Source of the DNA: an uncultured Planctomycetales bacterium
GTDB taxonomy: Bacteria; Planctomycetota; Planctomycetia; Isosphaerales; Isosphaeraceae
DNA length: 17,819 bases
Direction of reading: 5' to 3'
Assembly: GCA_937907525.1 (NCBI GenBank)
Contig: CALCIB010000021.1
Location: forward strand, 1 to 17,819
The position numbers were made by a program, and so were the translations under genes. Positions within the stretch are counted from its first letter, which is position 1. Each line of letters starts with the position of its first letter. Shown here one piece after another: positions 6,996 through 13,069 of this stretch. The notes below the pieces were generated by a model that did not search any database, was not told where the DNA came from, and saw only the letters and a program-made list of their open reading frames with translations.

Positions 6996-7690
6996 GGCTC
7001 GACCCCCTCGAAGAGGGCCGAGCCGACCCGAACCAGCGTCGCCCCCTCCGCGACGGCCGCCTCGAAGTCGTGCGACATCCCCATCGACAGACGCGGCAGC
7101 GCCAGACCGGTTCGAAGGCGGAGTTCGTCGCGGATCGCGCGAAGCCGGGCGAACGAGGGGCGGGCGGTCTCGGCGTCGGTCCCCCGGGCGGCCATCGTCA
7201 TCAGCCCGACCACCGGAATCCGCGCGCAAGCCGCGATCGCCTCGGCGTCTTCCAGGATCGCGTCGTCCCTCCAGCCGTGCTTGGCCTCCTCGCCGGAGGT
7301 GTTCACCTGGAGGCAGACCTCGGGGGGCTCGACGACGTCGTCGGCGAGCCCGTCCAGGGCGCGCAGCAGCTTCAGCGAGTCGACGGCGTGGATCATCCGG
7401 ACCATCGGCAAGGTCCGCCCGGCCTTGTTCCCCTGAAGGTGGCCGATCAAGTGCCAGCGGATCGCGGGCGAATCGGCCAGGGCGGCGACCTTCCCCCAGA
7501 GCTCTTGCGGGTAGTTCTCCCCCAGGTCGACCGCGCCGGCTTCGATCAGCGCGCGGACCTGCTCGACGGGCCGCCTCTTGGTGACGGCCACCAGCGAGAC
7601 GGCCGAGGGATCCCGACCCGAGCGCGCGGCGGCCGCGGCGATCCGCTCGCGGACGGAACGAAGGTTGTCGTGAATGCGGGCGCTGTTCAT
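6992..7690 (-). CDS. yggS: YggS/PLPBP family pyridoxal-phosphate homeostasis protein (232 aa)
   Basis: A single-domain TIM-barrel protein that binds pyridoxal 5'-phosphate and buffers vitamin B6 and amino-acid pools; no enzyme activity is established for the family. Lys38 in VSLVAVTKRR is the PLP-linked lysine. Other signatures are LGENYPQE (56-63), WHLIGHLQGNKAG (79-91), QVNTSGEEAKHG (128-139), SMGMSHDFEAA (202-212) and VRVGSALFE (220-228). The ATG at 7690 gives the family's usual length and N-terminus; the 76 codons further upstream are unlike the family. No clear Shine-Dalgarno is visible. It is followed by yggU with a GTGA overlap. Confidence 0.94.
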   Translation of the reverse strand: MNSARIHDNLRSVRERIAAAAARSGRDPSAVSLVAVTKRRPVEQVRALIEAGAVDLGENYPQELWGKVAALADSPAIRWHLIGHLQGNKAGRTLPMVRMIHAVDSLKLLRALDGLADDVVEPPEVCLQVNTSGEEAKHGWRDDAILEDAEAIAACARIPVVGLMTMAARGTDAETARPSFARLRAIRDELRLRTGLALPRLSMGMSHDFEAAVAEGATLVRVGSALFEGVEP

Positions 7691-7795
7691 GAGGGATGAC
7701 GCGGGACGTCGCGTGGGGTATCCTCGTTGGAGACTTCGAGGGAGGCCGTCGGCGCCGTCGGCCCTGGAGTTTGGAAACCGAGGCGACGCCGCTCG

Positions 7796-8008
7796 ATGAA
7801 GCCGCTCACAATCATAACCGGAATCCTGGCCGCGGGCCTGATCGTCGCCCAGGCCGTGATGGGCCTTTTGCTCCGTCGCGGTGCTGGCGGCCCCGGACTG
7901 GCCGCGGGCCACTTCCACACCGGCATGTTGACCGCCGTGGTCGTCGTGGTCTACGTCGCGCTCTCCTTGACGATGGTCCTCTCACGACCCAAACGCCCGG
8001 CCCCCTGA
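7796..8008 (+). CDS. Small two-helix membrane protein, unknown function (70 aa)
   Basis: The ATG at 7796 opens a 70-residue protein with two clear membrane segments: LTIITGILAAGLIVAQAVMG (about residues 4-23) and GMLTAVVVVVYVALSLTMVL (about 43-62). They are joined by a short Gly-rich loop containing HFHTG (39-43). The C-terminus is basic (SRPKRPAP). The histidines next to helix 2 could bind metal or haem, but nothing proves it. An in-frame TTG at 7727 could extend it by 23 non-membrane residues; the ATG places the first helix at the N-terminus and is preferred. It ends 6 nt from the stop of the convergent gene. Confidence 0.65.
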   Translation: MKPLTIITGILAAGLIVAQAVMGLLLRRGAGGPGLAAGHFHTGMLTAVVVVVYVALSLTMVLSRPKRPAP

Positions 8009-8014
8009 GACGGT

Positions 8015-9223
8015 TCATTCGAGCGTCACGATCGGCTCGACGTCCCCCTCGGGGGTGAATCGGCCGACGAGCAAACGGGCGGTCGTCGAGCATCCCAGGA
8101 ACGACCTTCGCGCCGACCGGCCCAGGCTTCGATAGAAGACGAAAGTCTCGCTCCGCCCCCAACTCGCCCGCGCGGCCCAGGCGACGTCGCGCGGGCATCG
8201 CCTCCCGTCCTCGGCGACGGTCAGCTCGACCCATGTCAACGGCCTGCGATGCCGGGCGTGGTCCCACGAGACGAGCAGGGGGAGCCATCGGCCGCCCGCG
8301 GTCGAACGCAACTGGAGCCGCCGCGACGCCGCGTCGAAGCGGGCCTCGCCGGGCGCGATGAGGACCGCCTGGGCCGACTTCCCCGACTTGTCCGGCTTGA
8401 GCGTCGCCGCGCCGGGGGCCGCCAAGGGTTGATAAGACAGCCCGGCGGGGACGTCCAGGGCCGCGACGACGTCGCCCTCGGCGTGCAAATCGGCCAGCAG
8501 GGCCAGGCGACGACCGTGAAGCGTCACGGCCAGCCGCGTGATTTCACGACCCCCCGCGCGGAACGTCCATTCGGCGGCCCCGGCGTTGGGACCGGACTCC
8601 AGGGCCGTCACGCGCGCGGGGGCCTCGATCTCCTCGCCGGACGTCGACCAGCGCGGACCCAGCCAGGAGACGCCTCGGCCGAAAAGCTCCAGGAGGGCGT
8701 CGGCCCCCGTCCTTTGGTCGAAGGCCAAGACGTCGCCGCGCTTGGTCCAGTCGGCTCGAAGCACTCCCAGGACGCGATCCGAGGCCGACCAGGAAGCCGG
8801 AGGAGGGGGCGTCGCGGCGTCGGCGACGCCTCGCCTTGGGAACCACCAGTCGAGCGCCCGGTCGACGTCGTCCGCCGGGAAGGCCGTCCGGACCTTCCTC
8901 CAGAACTCGCGAGGGCGGCCCGGCGCGTCGCTCGCGGTCGCGGTCGCGCCGTCGGGACGGGAGAACCGCAGAAGCATCCGAACGAAGTCGAGGACCTTCC
9001 CGTCGGTTTCCCGCCCGCCGGAACGACCGCGCGCGGTTTCCGCCAACGCCTCCAACGCCTGGGCCCATTCGCGTAACGGCGACTCGACCGGCGCGCCGGC
9101 CTCGTCCAACTCCCGCGCCGACCACTCCTCCAGCGGGGCCGGGTCGCCCTCCCGCCACGCCGCCAGCGCCGAGTGAAGCGTGGCGAGGACTCGGGACGTC
9201 GCCGACGAACTCACGACCGTCAT
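8015..9223 (-). CDS. Unrecognised soluble protein (402 aa)
   Basis: I do not recognise this protein. The ATG at 9223 is chosen because AAGGA lies about 10 nt upstream and the 29 codons before it look non-coding. There is no signal peptide or membrane helix. Residues about 1-150 appear helical, with acidic and Ala-rich segments (LATLHSALAAWREGD, FVRMLLRFSRP, FWRKVRTAFPADDVDRALDWWFP). The remainder looks beta-rich, with repeated short strands (GGREITRLAVTLHGRRLALLADLHAEGD, shown as one stretch at about 250-278, is summarised here by its TRLAVTLHGRRLALLADL core). The C-terminal part contains ETFVFYRSLGRSARRSFLG followed by LLVGRFTPEGDVEPIVTLE. It is probably a planctomycete-specific cytoplasmic protein. 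A perfect TATAAT lies about 110 nt upstream on the same strand. Confidence 0.7.
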   Translation of the reverse strand: MTVVSSSATSRVLATLHSALAAWREGDPAPLEEWSARELDEAGAPVESPLREWAQALEALAETARGRSGGRETDGKVLDFVRMLLRFSRPDGATATASDAPGRPREFWRKVRTAFPADDVDRALDWWFPRRGVADAATPPPPASWSASDRVLGVLRADWTKRGDVLAFDQRTGADALLELFGRGVSWLGPRWSTSGEEIEAPARVTALESGPNAGAAEWTFRAGGREITRLAVTLHGRRLALLADLHAEGDVVAALDVPAGLSYQPLAAPGAATLKPDKSGKSAQAVLIAPGEARFDAASRRLQLRSTAGGRWLPLLVSWDHARHRRPLTWVELTVAEDGRRCPRDVAWAARASWGRSETFVFYRSLGRSARRSFLGCSTTARLLVGRFTPEGDVEPIVTLE

Positions 9224-9333
9224 GGTGAAGACCGTCCTTCCGATCGAATCGAAGGCCACCCGTCGGGGCGTGCCTGTTTTTCTGGCGACGCCCGCCTGAT
9301 TCGAGGGCATTGCGGGTCGTCGCCCGCCCTTGG

Positions 9334-9367
9334 ATTATAAGTACCGATCGCGCGACCGCGCCGACTT
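9334..9367 (-). promoter_or_regulatory. Putative promoter: TATAAT box plus a 15-nt motif shared with 6647-6661
   Basis: On the minus strand TATAAT (plus 9334-9339) lies about 110 nt before the ATG of the 402-residue protein. Thirteen nt further upstream is AAGTCGGCGCGGTCG (plus 9353-9367), the same 15-mer that precedes the putative -10 of the propeller gene (plus 6647-6661) in the same orientation. No consensus -35 is present. Confidence 0.35.
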
Positions 9368-9533
9368 GGCTTCGACGTCGATTTTTTCCGGCGACGCAAT
9401 GGATTGAAAAATATAAAGGTAAGGGAAAGGCGCGCGGCGCAGCGACCTCGAAATCGGCGGCCAGCCGCGGTTTCGGCATTCCTCTTGCTTTAGGGGGCGA
9501 GCGTCGAAGCGAAGACGATCGCGTGACGAAGAT

Positions 9534-9555
9534 CAAAAGCGGGCTCGACGCCCGC
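9534..9555 (-). terminator. Intrinsic-terminator-like hairpin on the minus strand
   Basis: Read on the minus strand, GCGGGC-GTCGA-GCCCGC (plus 9539-9555) forms a 6-bp stem and is followed directly by TTTTG. It would stop transcription coming from the PEP-CTERM gene or from an RNA encoded at 9556-10038, before the gene at 8015-9223. Confidence 0.45.
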
Positions 9556-9976
9556 GACCCGCGCACGGTGAACGTTCGCGGGACCGGGATTTATCCTGAA
9601 TCACGATGTCGCGGCTCCGAACCCCGACCGGCCCCAAAGGCGGGGAGACGTCGAGCCCGACCGAAGTCAACCGGTTCGTGGAGACGGTTCGTCGTCGCCG
9701 AGGGAGAGGCGGCCGCGGCGGATCGGCTCCGCGATCGGTTGGTTCCACCGAGGGAACGAGGAGGCGCGTCGCGGTCGAGGGAGAGGCGGCCGCGGCGCGT
9801 CGAATCGTCTCCGGTTCCTTGACTCGCTCCAGGCCCTCCGGGCCCGTCGAGCGTCCGACCAGACCGGCCCGCCGATCGGGGCTTTCACGACCGAGGGAGA
9901 GGCGGTCGCGGAAGTCTCGTTCAGCGGCCGGTTTTTCATTATGTGACCGGAGGCCCGGCAATTTGCCTGGCGGGGT

Positions 9977-10016
9977 GGCGTCGGCTTCCGTCGGGAACGG
10001 GAGATGAACCGACGCC
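9977..10016 (-). terminator. Stem-loop just downstream of the PEP-CTERM gene
   Basis: GGCGTCGG (9977-9984) pairs perfectly with CCGACGCC (10009-10016). Inside, CTTCCG pairs with CGGGAG with one wobble. The hairpin begins about 22 nt beyond the stop codon at 10039. No T tract follows, so terminator function is uncertain. Confidence 0.35.
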
Positions 10017-10038
10017 GATCCTTCGTCGCGCGCCTCGG

Positions 10039-10734
10039 TCAGCCGCGCGCCTCGCGGCGTCGAACGCGGACCCCGAGGGCGCCGACGGCCAGGCCCAGCA
10101 TGACGACCGACGCCGGCTCGGGGACCGTGTAATTGTAAGTCAGGGTCAGGGCGCCGCCGGTTTGCGTCGACAAGTCGCGTTGGAGGATCCCGGAAAGGGT
10201 GTTGCCGGACTGGTCGAAGGCCGTGGACTGGAGCAGGAAGTCCAGGGCGCCGGTCCCGATGAAGAGGGCCAGGTCGGCGGGGGTGGTGATGGTCACGGTC
10301 CCCGTGGCTTGATCGTTCAGCGGCCCGAAGGAGGCGGACTGCCCCGGCGTCAACGTCTGGATCGGGTTGCGCGCCTCCGTGATGAGATTGAAGGGGCCGC
10401 CGTTGGAGAAGCCGTCGGGCTGGAGCACGGAGGTGATCGCGGCGGCGCTACTTGCGAGGTCGAAGACGACCGTCGTGACGAGCGAGGCGTCGATGTTGAA
10501 GGACTGGGTGTTCTTCAGGATGTAGTTCGACGTCTGCTGGGCGTTGAGGGTGATCTGGACCGAGGTCAGCACGCCGAGGGTCGGATCGAACTGGTCGAGC
10601 GCCGAGGCGGCCGCCGCTCCGTTGAAGACGGGATCCTGAAGGTCGAACGTCGTGGTCTGAGTGAGGACGCCCGCGGTCGCCAGGGACGTTCCCAGGAGGA
10701 TGAAGGCGATGGTCGCCGAAGCAGTACGCAACAT
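10039..10734 (-). CDS. PEP-CTERM sorted exported protein, choice-of-anchor-E-like (231 aa)
   Basis: The protein carries an N-terminal signal peptide (MLRTASATIAFILLGTSLATAG) and a C-terminal sorting signal made of VPEPAS (204-209), a hydrophobic helix (VVMLGLAVGALGV) and a basic end (RVRRREARG). In known systems exosortase recognises and cleaves this tail and the protein goes to the cell surface or matrix. The beta-rich body, Thr/Ser/Asn-rich with an early FDLQDPVFNG and FDPTLGVLTSVQITL, resembles the choice-of-anchor E domain; this match is from memory. The mature part has no cysteines and no obvious enzyme motif. No exosortase gene is in the window. It is divergent from fucI across 450 bp. 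Confidence 0.85.
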   Translation of the reverse strand: MLRTASATIAFILLGTSLATAGVLTQTTTFDLQDPVFNGAAAASALDQFDPTLGVLTSVQITLNAQQTSNYILKNTQSFNIDASLVTTVVFDLASSAAAITSVLQPDGFSNGGPFNLITEARNPIQTLTPGQSASFGPLNDQATGTVTITTPADLALFIGTGALDFLLQSTAFDQSGNTLSGILQRDLSTQTGGALTLTYNYTVPEPASVVMLGLAVGALGVRVRRREARG

Positions 10735-11184
10735 GAACAGCCCTTCGTGTGATTACAATTTGGTGTCGTTGATGCCGATCCTTAAGCGTTGCTGCTTGAT
10801 TCGCCAGCGGCCCTCGAAATCCCATGTTCGTTTTTGACGACATGCTCATCGTGTTTTCGCCGCGACGAAAATGCCGCGTTGCTTTCAGGCATCGTTGGAT
10901 CGTAGGGGCTGCTCTCCGGATTGTCAAACGACCGCGGGGCGTTCCAGGAGCGGAGCGGAAAGGTCCGGGAGACGACCAGCGAAGAGGCGGGTCAAGTATC
11001 ATTCCGATTTGGCATCCATTCCGGATCCCTCCGCGACGCCCGGCGAGGTGGAATCGCCCGCGCCGCGCCGCCGGGGCATTCCTCGACTCGGCGGCCGGCT
11101 GTACAAGGGATGTGTGGAGAGTCGACGCGCGCGATCCGGCCGGACGATCGCGGCGTGGGCCCCGACGTCTCGAGGAAGCCGGAC
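10735..11184. other. Divergent intergenic region between the PEP-CTERM gene and fucI
   Basis: These 450 bp contain no convincing gene. The first 150 bp are relatively AT-rich. They hold TTTTCG-CCGCGA-CGAAAA, a 6-bp hairpin at 10854-10871, and a TTGACG at 10834-10839 without a matching -10. On the minus strand TTGTAATC, close to the PEP-CTERM start, is a weak -10 candidate. A GAGGAA ribosome site for fucI is at 11172-11177. No fucose-responsive operator can be recognised. Confidence 0.4.
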
Positions 11185-12978
11185 ATGAGCGCGAGCGTGA
11201 AGAACCCTTGGATCGGTCGTCTCCCCAAGATCGGCGTGCGGCCGGCGATCGACGGCCGCCGCCGCGGAGTGCGGGAGTCGCTGGAAGCGCAGGTCATGGC
11301 CATGGCCCACAGCGCGGCGCGGTTCCTGACCGAGAACCTCAGGCATCCCAACGGCGAGTCGGTCGAGTGCGTCGTGGCCGACTCCTGCATCGGCGGCGTC
11401 GCCGAGGCCGCCGCCTGCGCCGACAAGTTCGCCCGCGAGGGCGTGGGCGTCTCGCTGACCGTCACCCCCTGCTGGTGCTACGGCAGCGAGACGATGGACA
11501 TGGACCCCCTCACCCCCAAGGCCGTCTGGGGCTTCAACGGCACCGAGCGCCCGGGCGCGGTCTATCTGGCCGCGGTCCTCGCCGCGCACAACCAGAAGGG
11601 CCTGCCCGCCTTCGGCATCTACGGCCGCGACGTCCAGGACGCCGGCGACTCCTCCATCCCCGAGGACGTCCAGGAGAAGCTGTTGCGGTTCGCCCGCGCC
11701 GGGCTGGCCGTCGCCACGATGCGGGGCAAGTCGTACCTGTCGCTCGGCGGCGTCTCGATGGGGATCGCGGGCTCGATCGTCGACCAGCCCCTCTTCGAAC
11801 GTCACCTGGGGATGCGGGTCGAGTGCGTCGACATGAGCGAGGTGTCCCGCCGGATCGAGGAGGAGATCTTCGACCCCGACGAGTTCGAGCGCGCCCTGGC
11901 CTGGGTCAAGAAGAACTGCCCGGAGGGGAGGGACTACAACCCCGAAGGGTCGCGGAAGTCGGCCCAGGCCAAGGCGGAGGACTGGCGGACGGTCGTGAAG
12001 ATGACGATGATCTTCCGCGACCTGATGATCGGCAACCCCCGGCTGGCCGAGCTGGGCTTCGGCGAGGAGGCCCTGGGCCGCAACGCCATCGCCGGCGGCT
12101 TCCAGGGCCAGCGCGCCTGGACCGACCACTCCCCCAACGGCGACTTCGCCGAGGCGATCCTCACCTCCTCGTTCGACTGGAACGGGGTCCGGCCGCCGTT
12201 CATGTTCGCCACCGAGAACGACTGCCTCAACGGCGTCGGCATGCTCCTGAACCATCTCTTGACCAACACGGCGCAGATTTTCGCCGACGTCCGCACCTAC
12301 TGGAGTCCCGAGGCCGTTCGCCGCGTCACCGGCGCGACCCTGGAGGGGAGGGGGGCCGGCGGCTTCATCCACCTGATCAATTCGGGGGCCGCGACCCTCG
12401 ACGGGACCGGCCGCCAGACCCGCGACGGCGAGCCGGCGATGAAGCCGTTCTGGGAGATCGAGCCCGCGGAGGTCGACGCCTGTCTGAAGGCGACCGACTG
12501 GCCGCCCGCGATCACCGAGTACTTCCGCGGCGGCGGCTACTCGTCGTGCTATCTCTCCCGGGGTGGGATGCCCCTGACCATGAACCGCCTCAGCCTGGCG
12601 CAAGGTCTGGGGCCGGTCCTCCAGATCGCCGAGGGATGGTCGATCGATCTTCCCCCGGAGGTCCACGACGTCCTCAACGAGCGCACCAACCCCACCTGGC
12701 CGACGACCTGGTTCGTCCCCAACCTCACCGGCGAGGGCCCGTTCGCGGACGTCTACTCCGTGATGGCCAACTGGAGCGCCAACCACGGCGCGATCAGTTA
12801 CGGCCACGTCGGGGCCGACCTGATCACGCTGGCGTCGATGCTGCGGATCCCCGTGGCCATGCACAACGTCCCGGCCGAGAAGCTCTTCCGACCCAGCGCC
12901 TGGGGCCTTTTCGGGGCGCTCGATCCGCAATCGGCCGATTACCGCGCCTGCGCGGCCCTGGGGCCGCTTTACGGCTGA
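11185..12978 (+). CDS. fucI: L-fucose isomerase (597 aa)
   Basis: Converts L-fucose to L-fuculose (and D-arabinose to D-ribulose) with a Mn2+ cofactor, the first step of the phosphorylating fucose route; cytoplasmic. The sequence follows E. coli FucI nearly end to end: LPKIGVRPAIDGRRRGVRES, TVTPCWCYGSETMDMDP, GFNGTERPGAVYLAA, SLGGVSMGIAGSIVD, FADVRTYWSPEA, YFRGGGYSS, GLGPVLQIAEGWS and the end ACAALGPLYG. The catalytic metal ligands align as Glu344 (ATEND), Asp368 (FADVR) and His541 (GHVGAD). The ATG at 11185 is supported by GAGGAA 7 nt upstream; the frame is open for 88 codons further upstream but has no family similarity there. No fucose kinase, aldolase, permease or regulator is next to it. 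Confidence 0.97.
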   Translation: MSASVKNPWIGRLPKIGVRPAIDGRRRGVRESLEAQVMAMAHSAARFLTENLRHPNGESVECVVADSCIGGVAEAAACADKFAREGVGVSLTVTPCWCYGSETMDMDPLTPKAVWGFNGTERPGAVYLAAVLAAHNQKGLPAFGIYGRDVQDAGDSSIPEDVQEKLLRFARAGLAVATMRGKSYLSLGGVSMGIAGSIVDQPLFERHLGMRVECVDMSEVSRRIEEEIFDPDEFERALAWVKKNCPEGRDYNPEGSRKSAQAKAEDWRTVVKMTMIFRDLMIGNPRLAELGFGEEALGRNAIAGGFQGQRAWTDHSPNGDFAEAILTSSFDWNGVRPPFMFATENDCLNGVGMLLNHLLTNTAQIFADVRTYWSPEAVRRVTGATLEGRGAGGFIHLINSGAATLDGTGRQTRDGEPAMKPFWEIEPAEVDACLKATDWPPAITEYFRGGGYSSCYLSRGGMPLTMNRLSLAQGLGPVLQIAEGWSIDLPPEVHDVLNERTNPTWPTTWFVPNLTGEGPFADVYSVMANWSANHGAISYGHVGADLITLASMLRIPVAMHNVPAEKLFRPSAWGLFGALDPQSADYRACAALGPLYG

Positions 12979-12996
12979 TCCCGGCGCGCGAGAAAA

Positions 12997-13035
12997 CGTC
13001 CGGCCCCGATCCCCAGGAGGGATCGGGGCCGGACG
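12997..13035. terminator. Strong bidirectional terminator between fucI and the subtilase gene
   Basis: A perfect 17-bp stem (12997-13013 with 13019-13035, arms beginning CGTCCGGCCCCG) closes a 5-nt CAGGA loop. On the minus strand it is followed by TTTT (plus AAAA at 12993-12996), so it is a classic intrinsic terminator for the subtilase gene. It also lies 18 nt behind the fucI stop and can end that transcript. Confidence 0.88.
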
Positions 13036-13069
13036 GTCGCGCCGGTTCGGGACGAGTCGAAGCGGGCGA

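Larger units (their letters stand above)
9368..10038. other. Gene-poor stretch with short direct repeats
   Basis: No reading frame here looks like a gene: the candidates are Arg/Pro-rich in every frame. A 22-nt sequence beginning CGAGGGAGAGGCGG and ending CCGCGGCG occurs exactly at 9699-9720 and 9776-9797. It recurs with one change over 20 nt at 9893-9912, and a diverged version lies at 9749-9774. A minus-strand terminator-like hairpin sits at 9534-9555. The region could be a long 3' untranslated region of the PEP-CTERM gene, a non-coding RNA or a decayed gene. Confidence 0.5.

Noticed and set aside
9533..9961. Open frames in the 9.4-10.0 kb stretch on both strands (9310-9822, 9606-10007, 9533-9961, 9667-9939)
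   Set aside because: Overlapping frames on both strands are all low-complexity Arg/Pro/Ser-rich, with no signal, domain or ribosome site, so no frame can be preferred.
10921..11184. Upstream in-frame extension of fucI by 88 codons
   Set aside because: The residues have no resemblance to FucI, whose N-terminus begins just after ATG 11185, and GAGGAA precedes that ATG.
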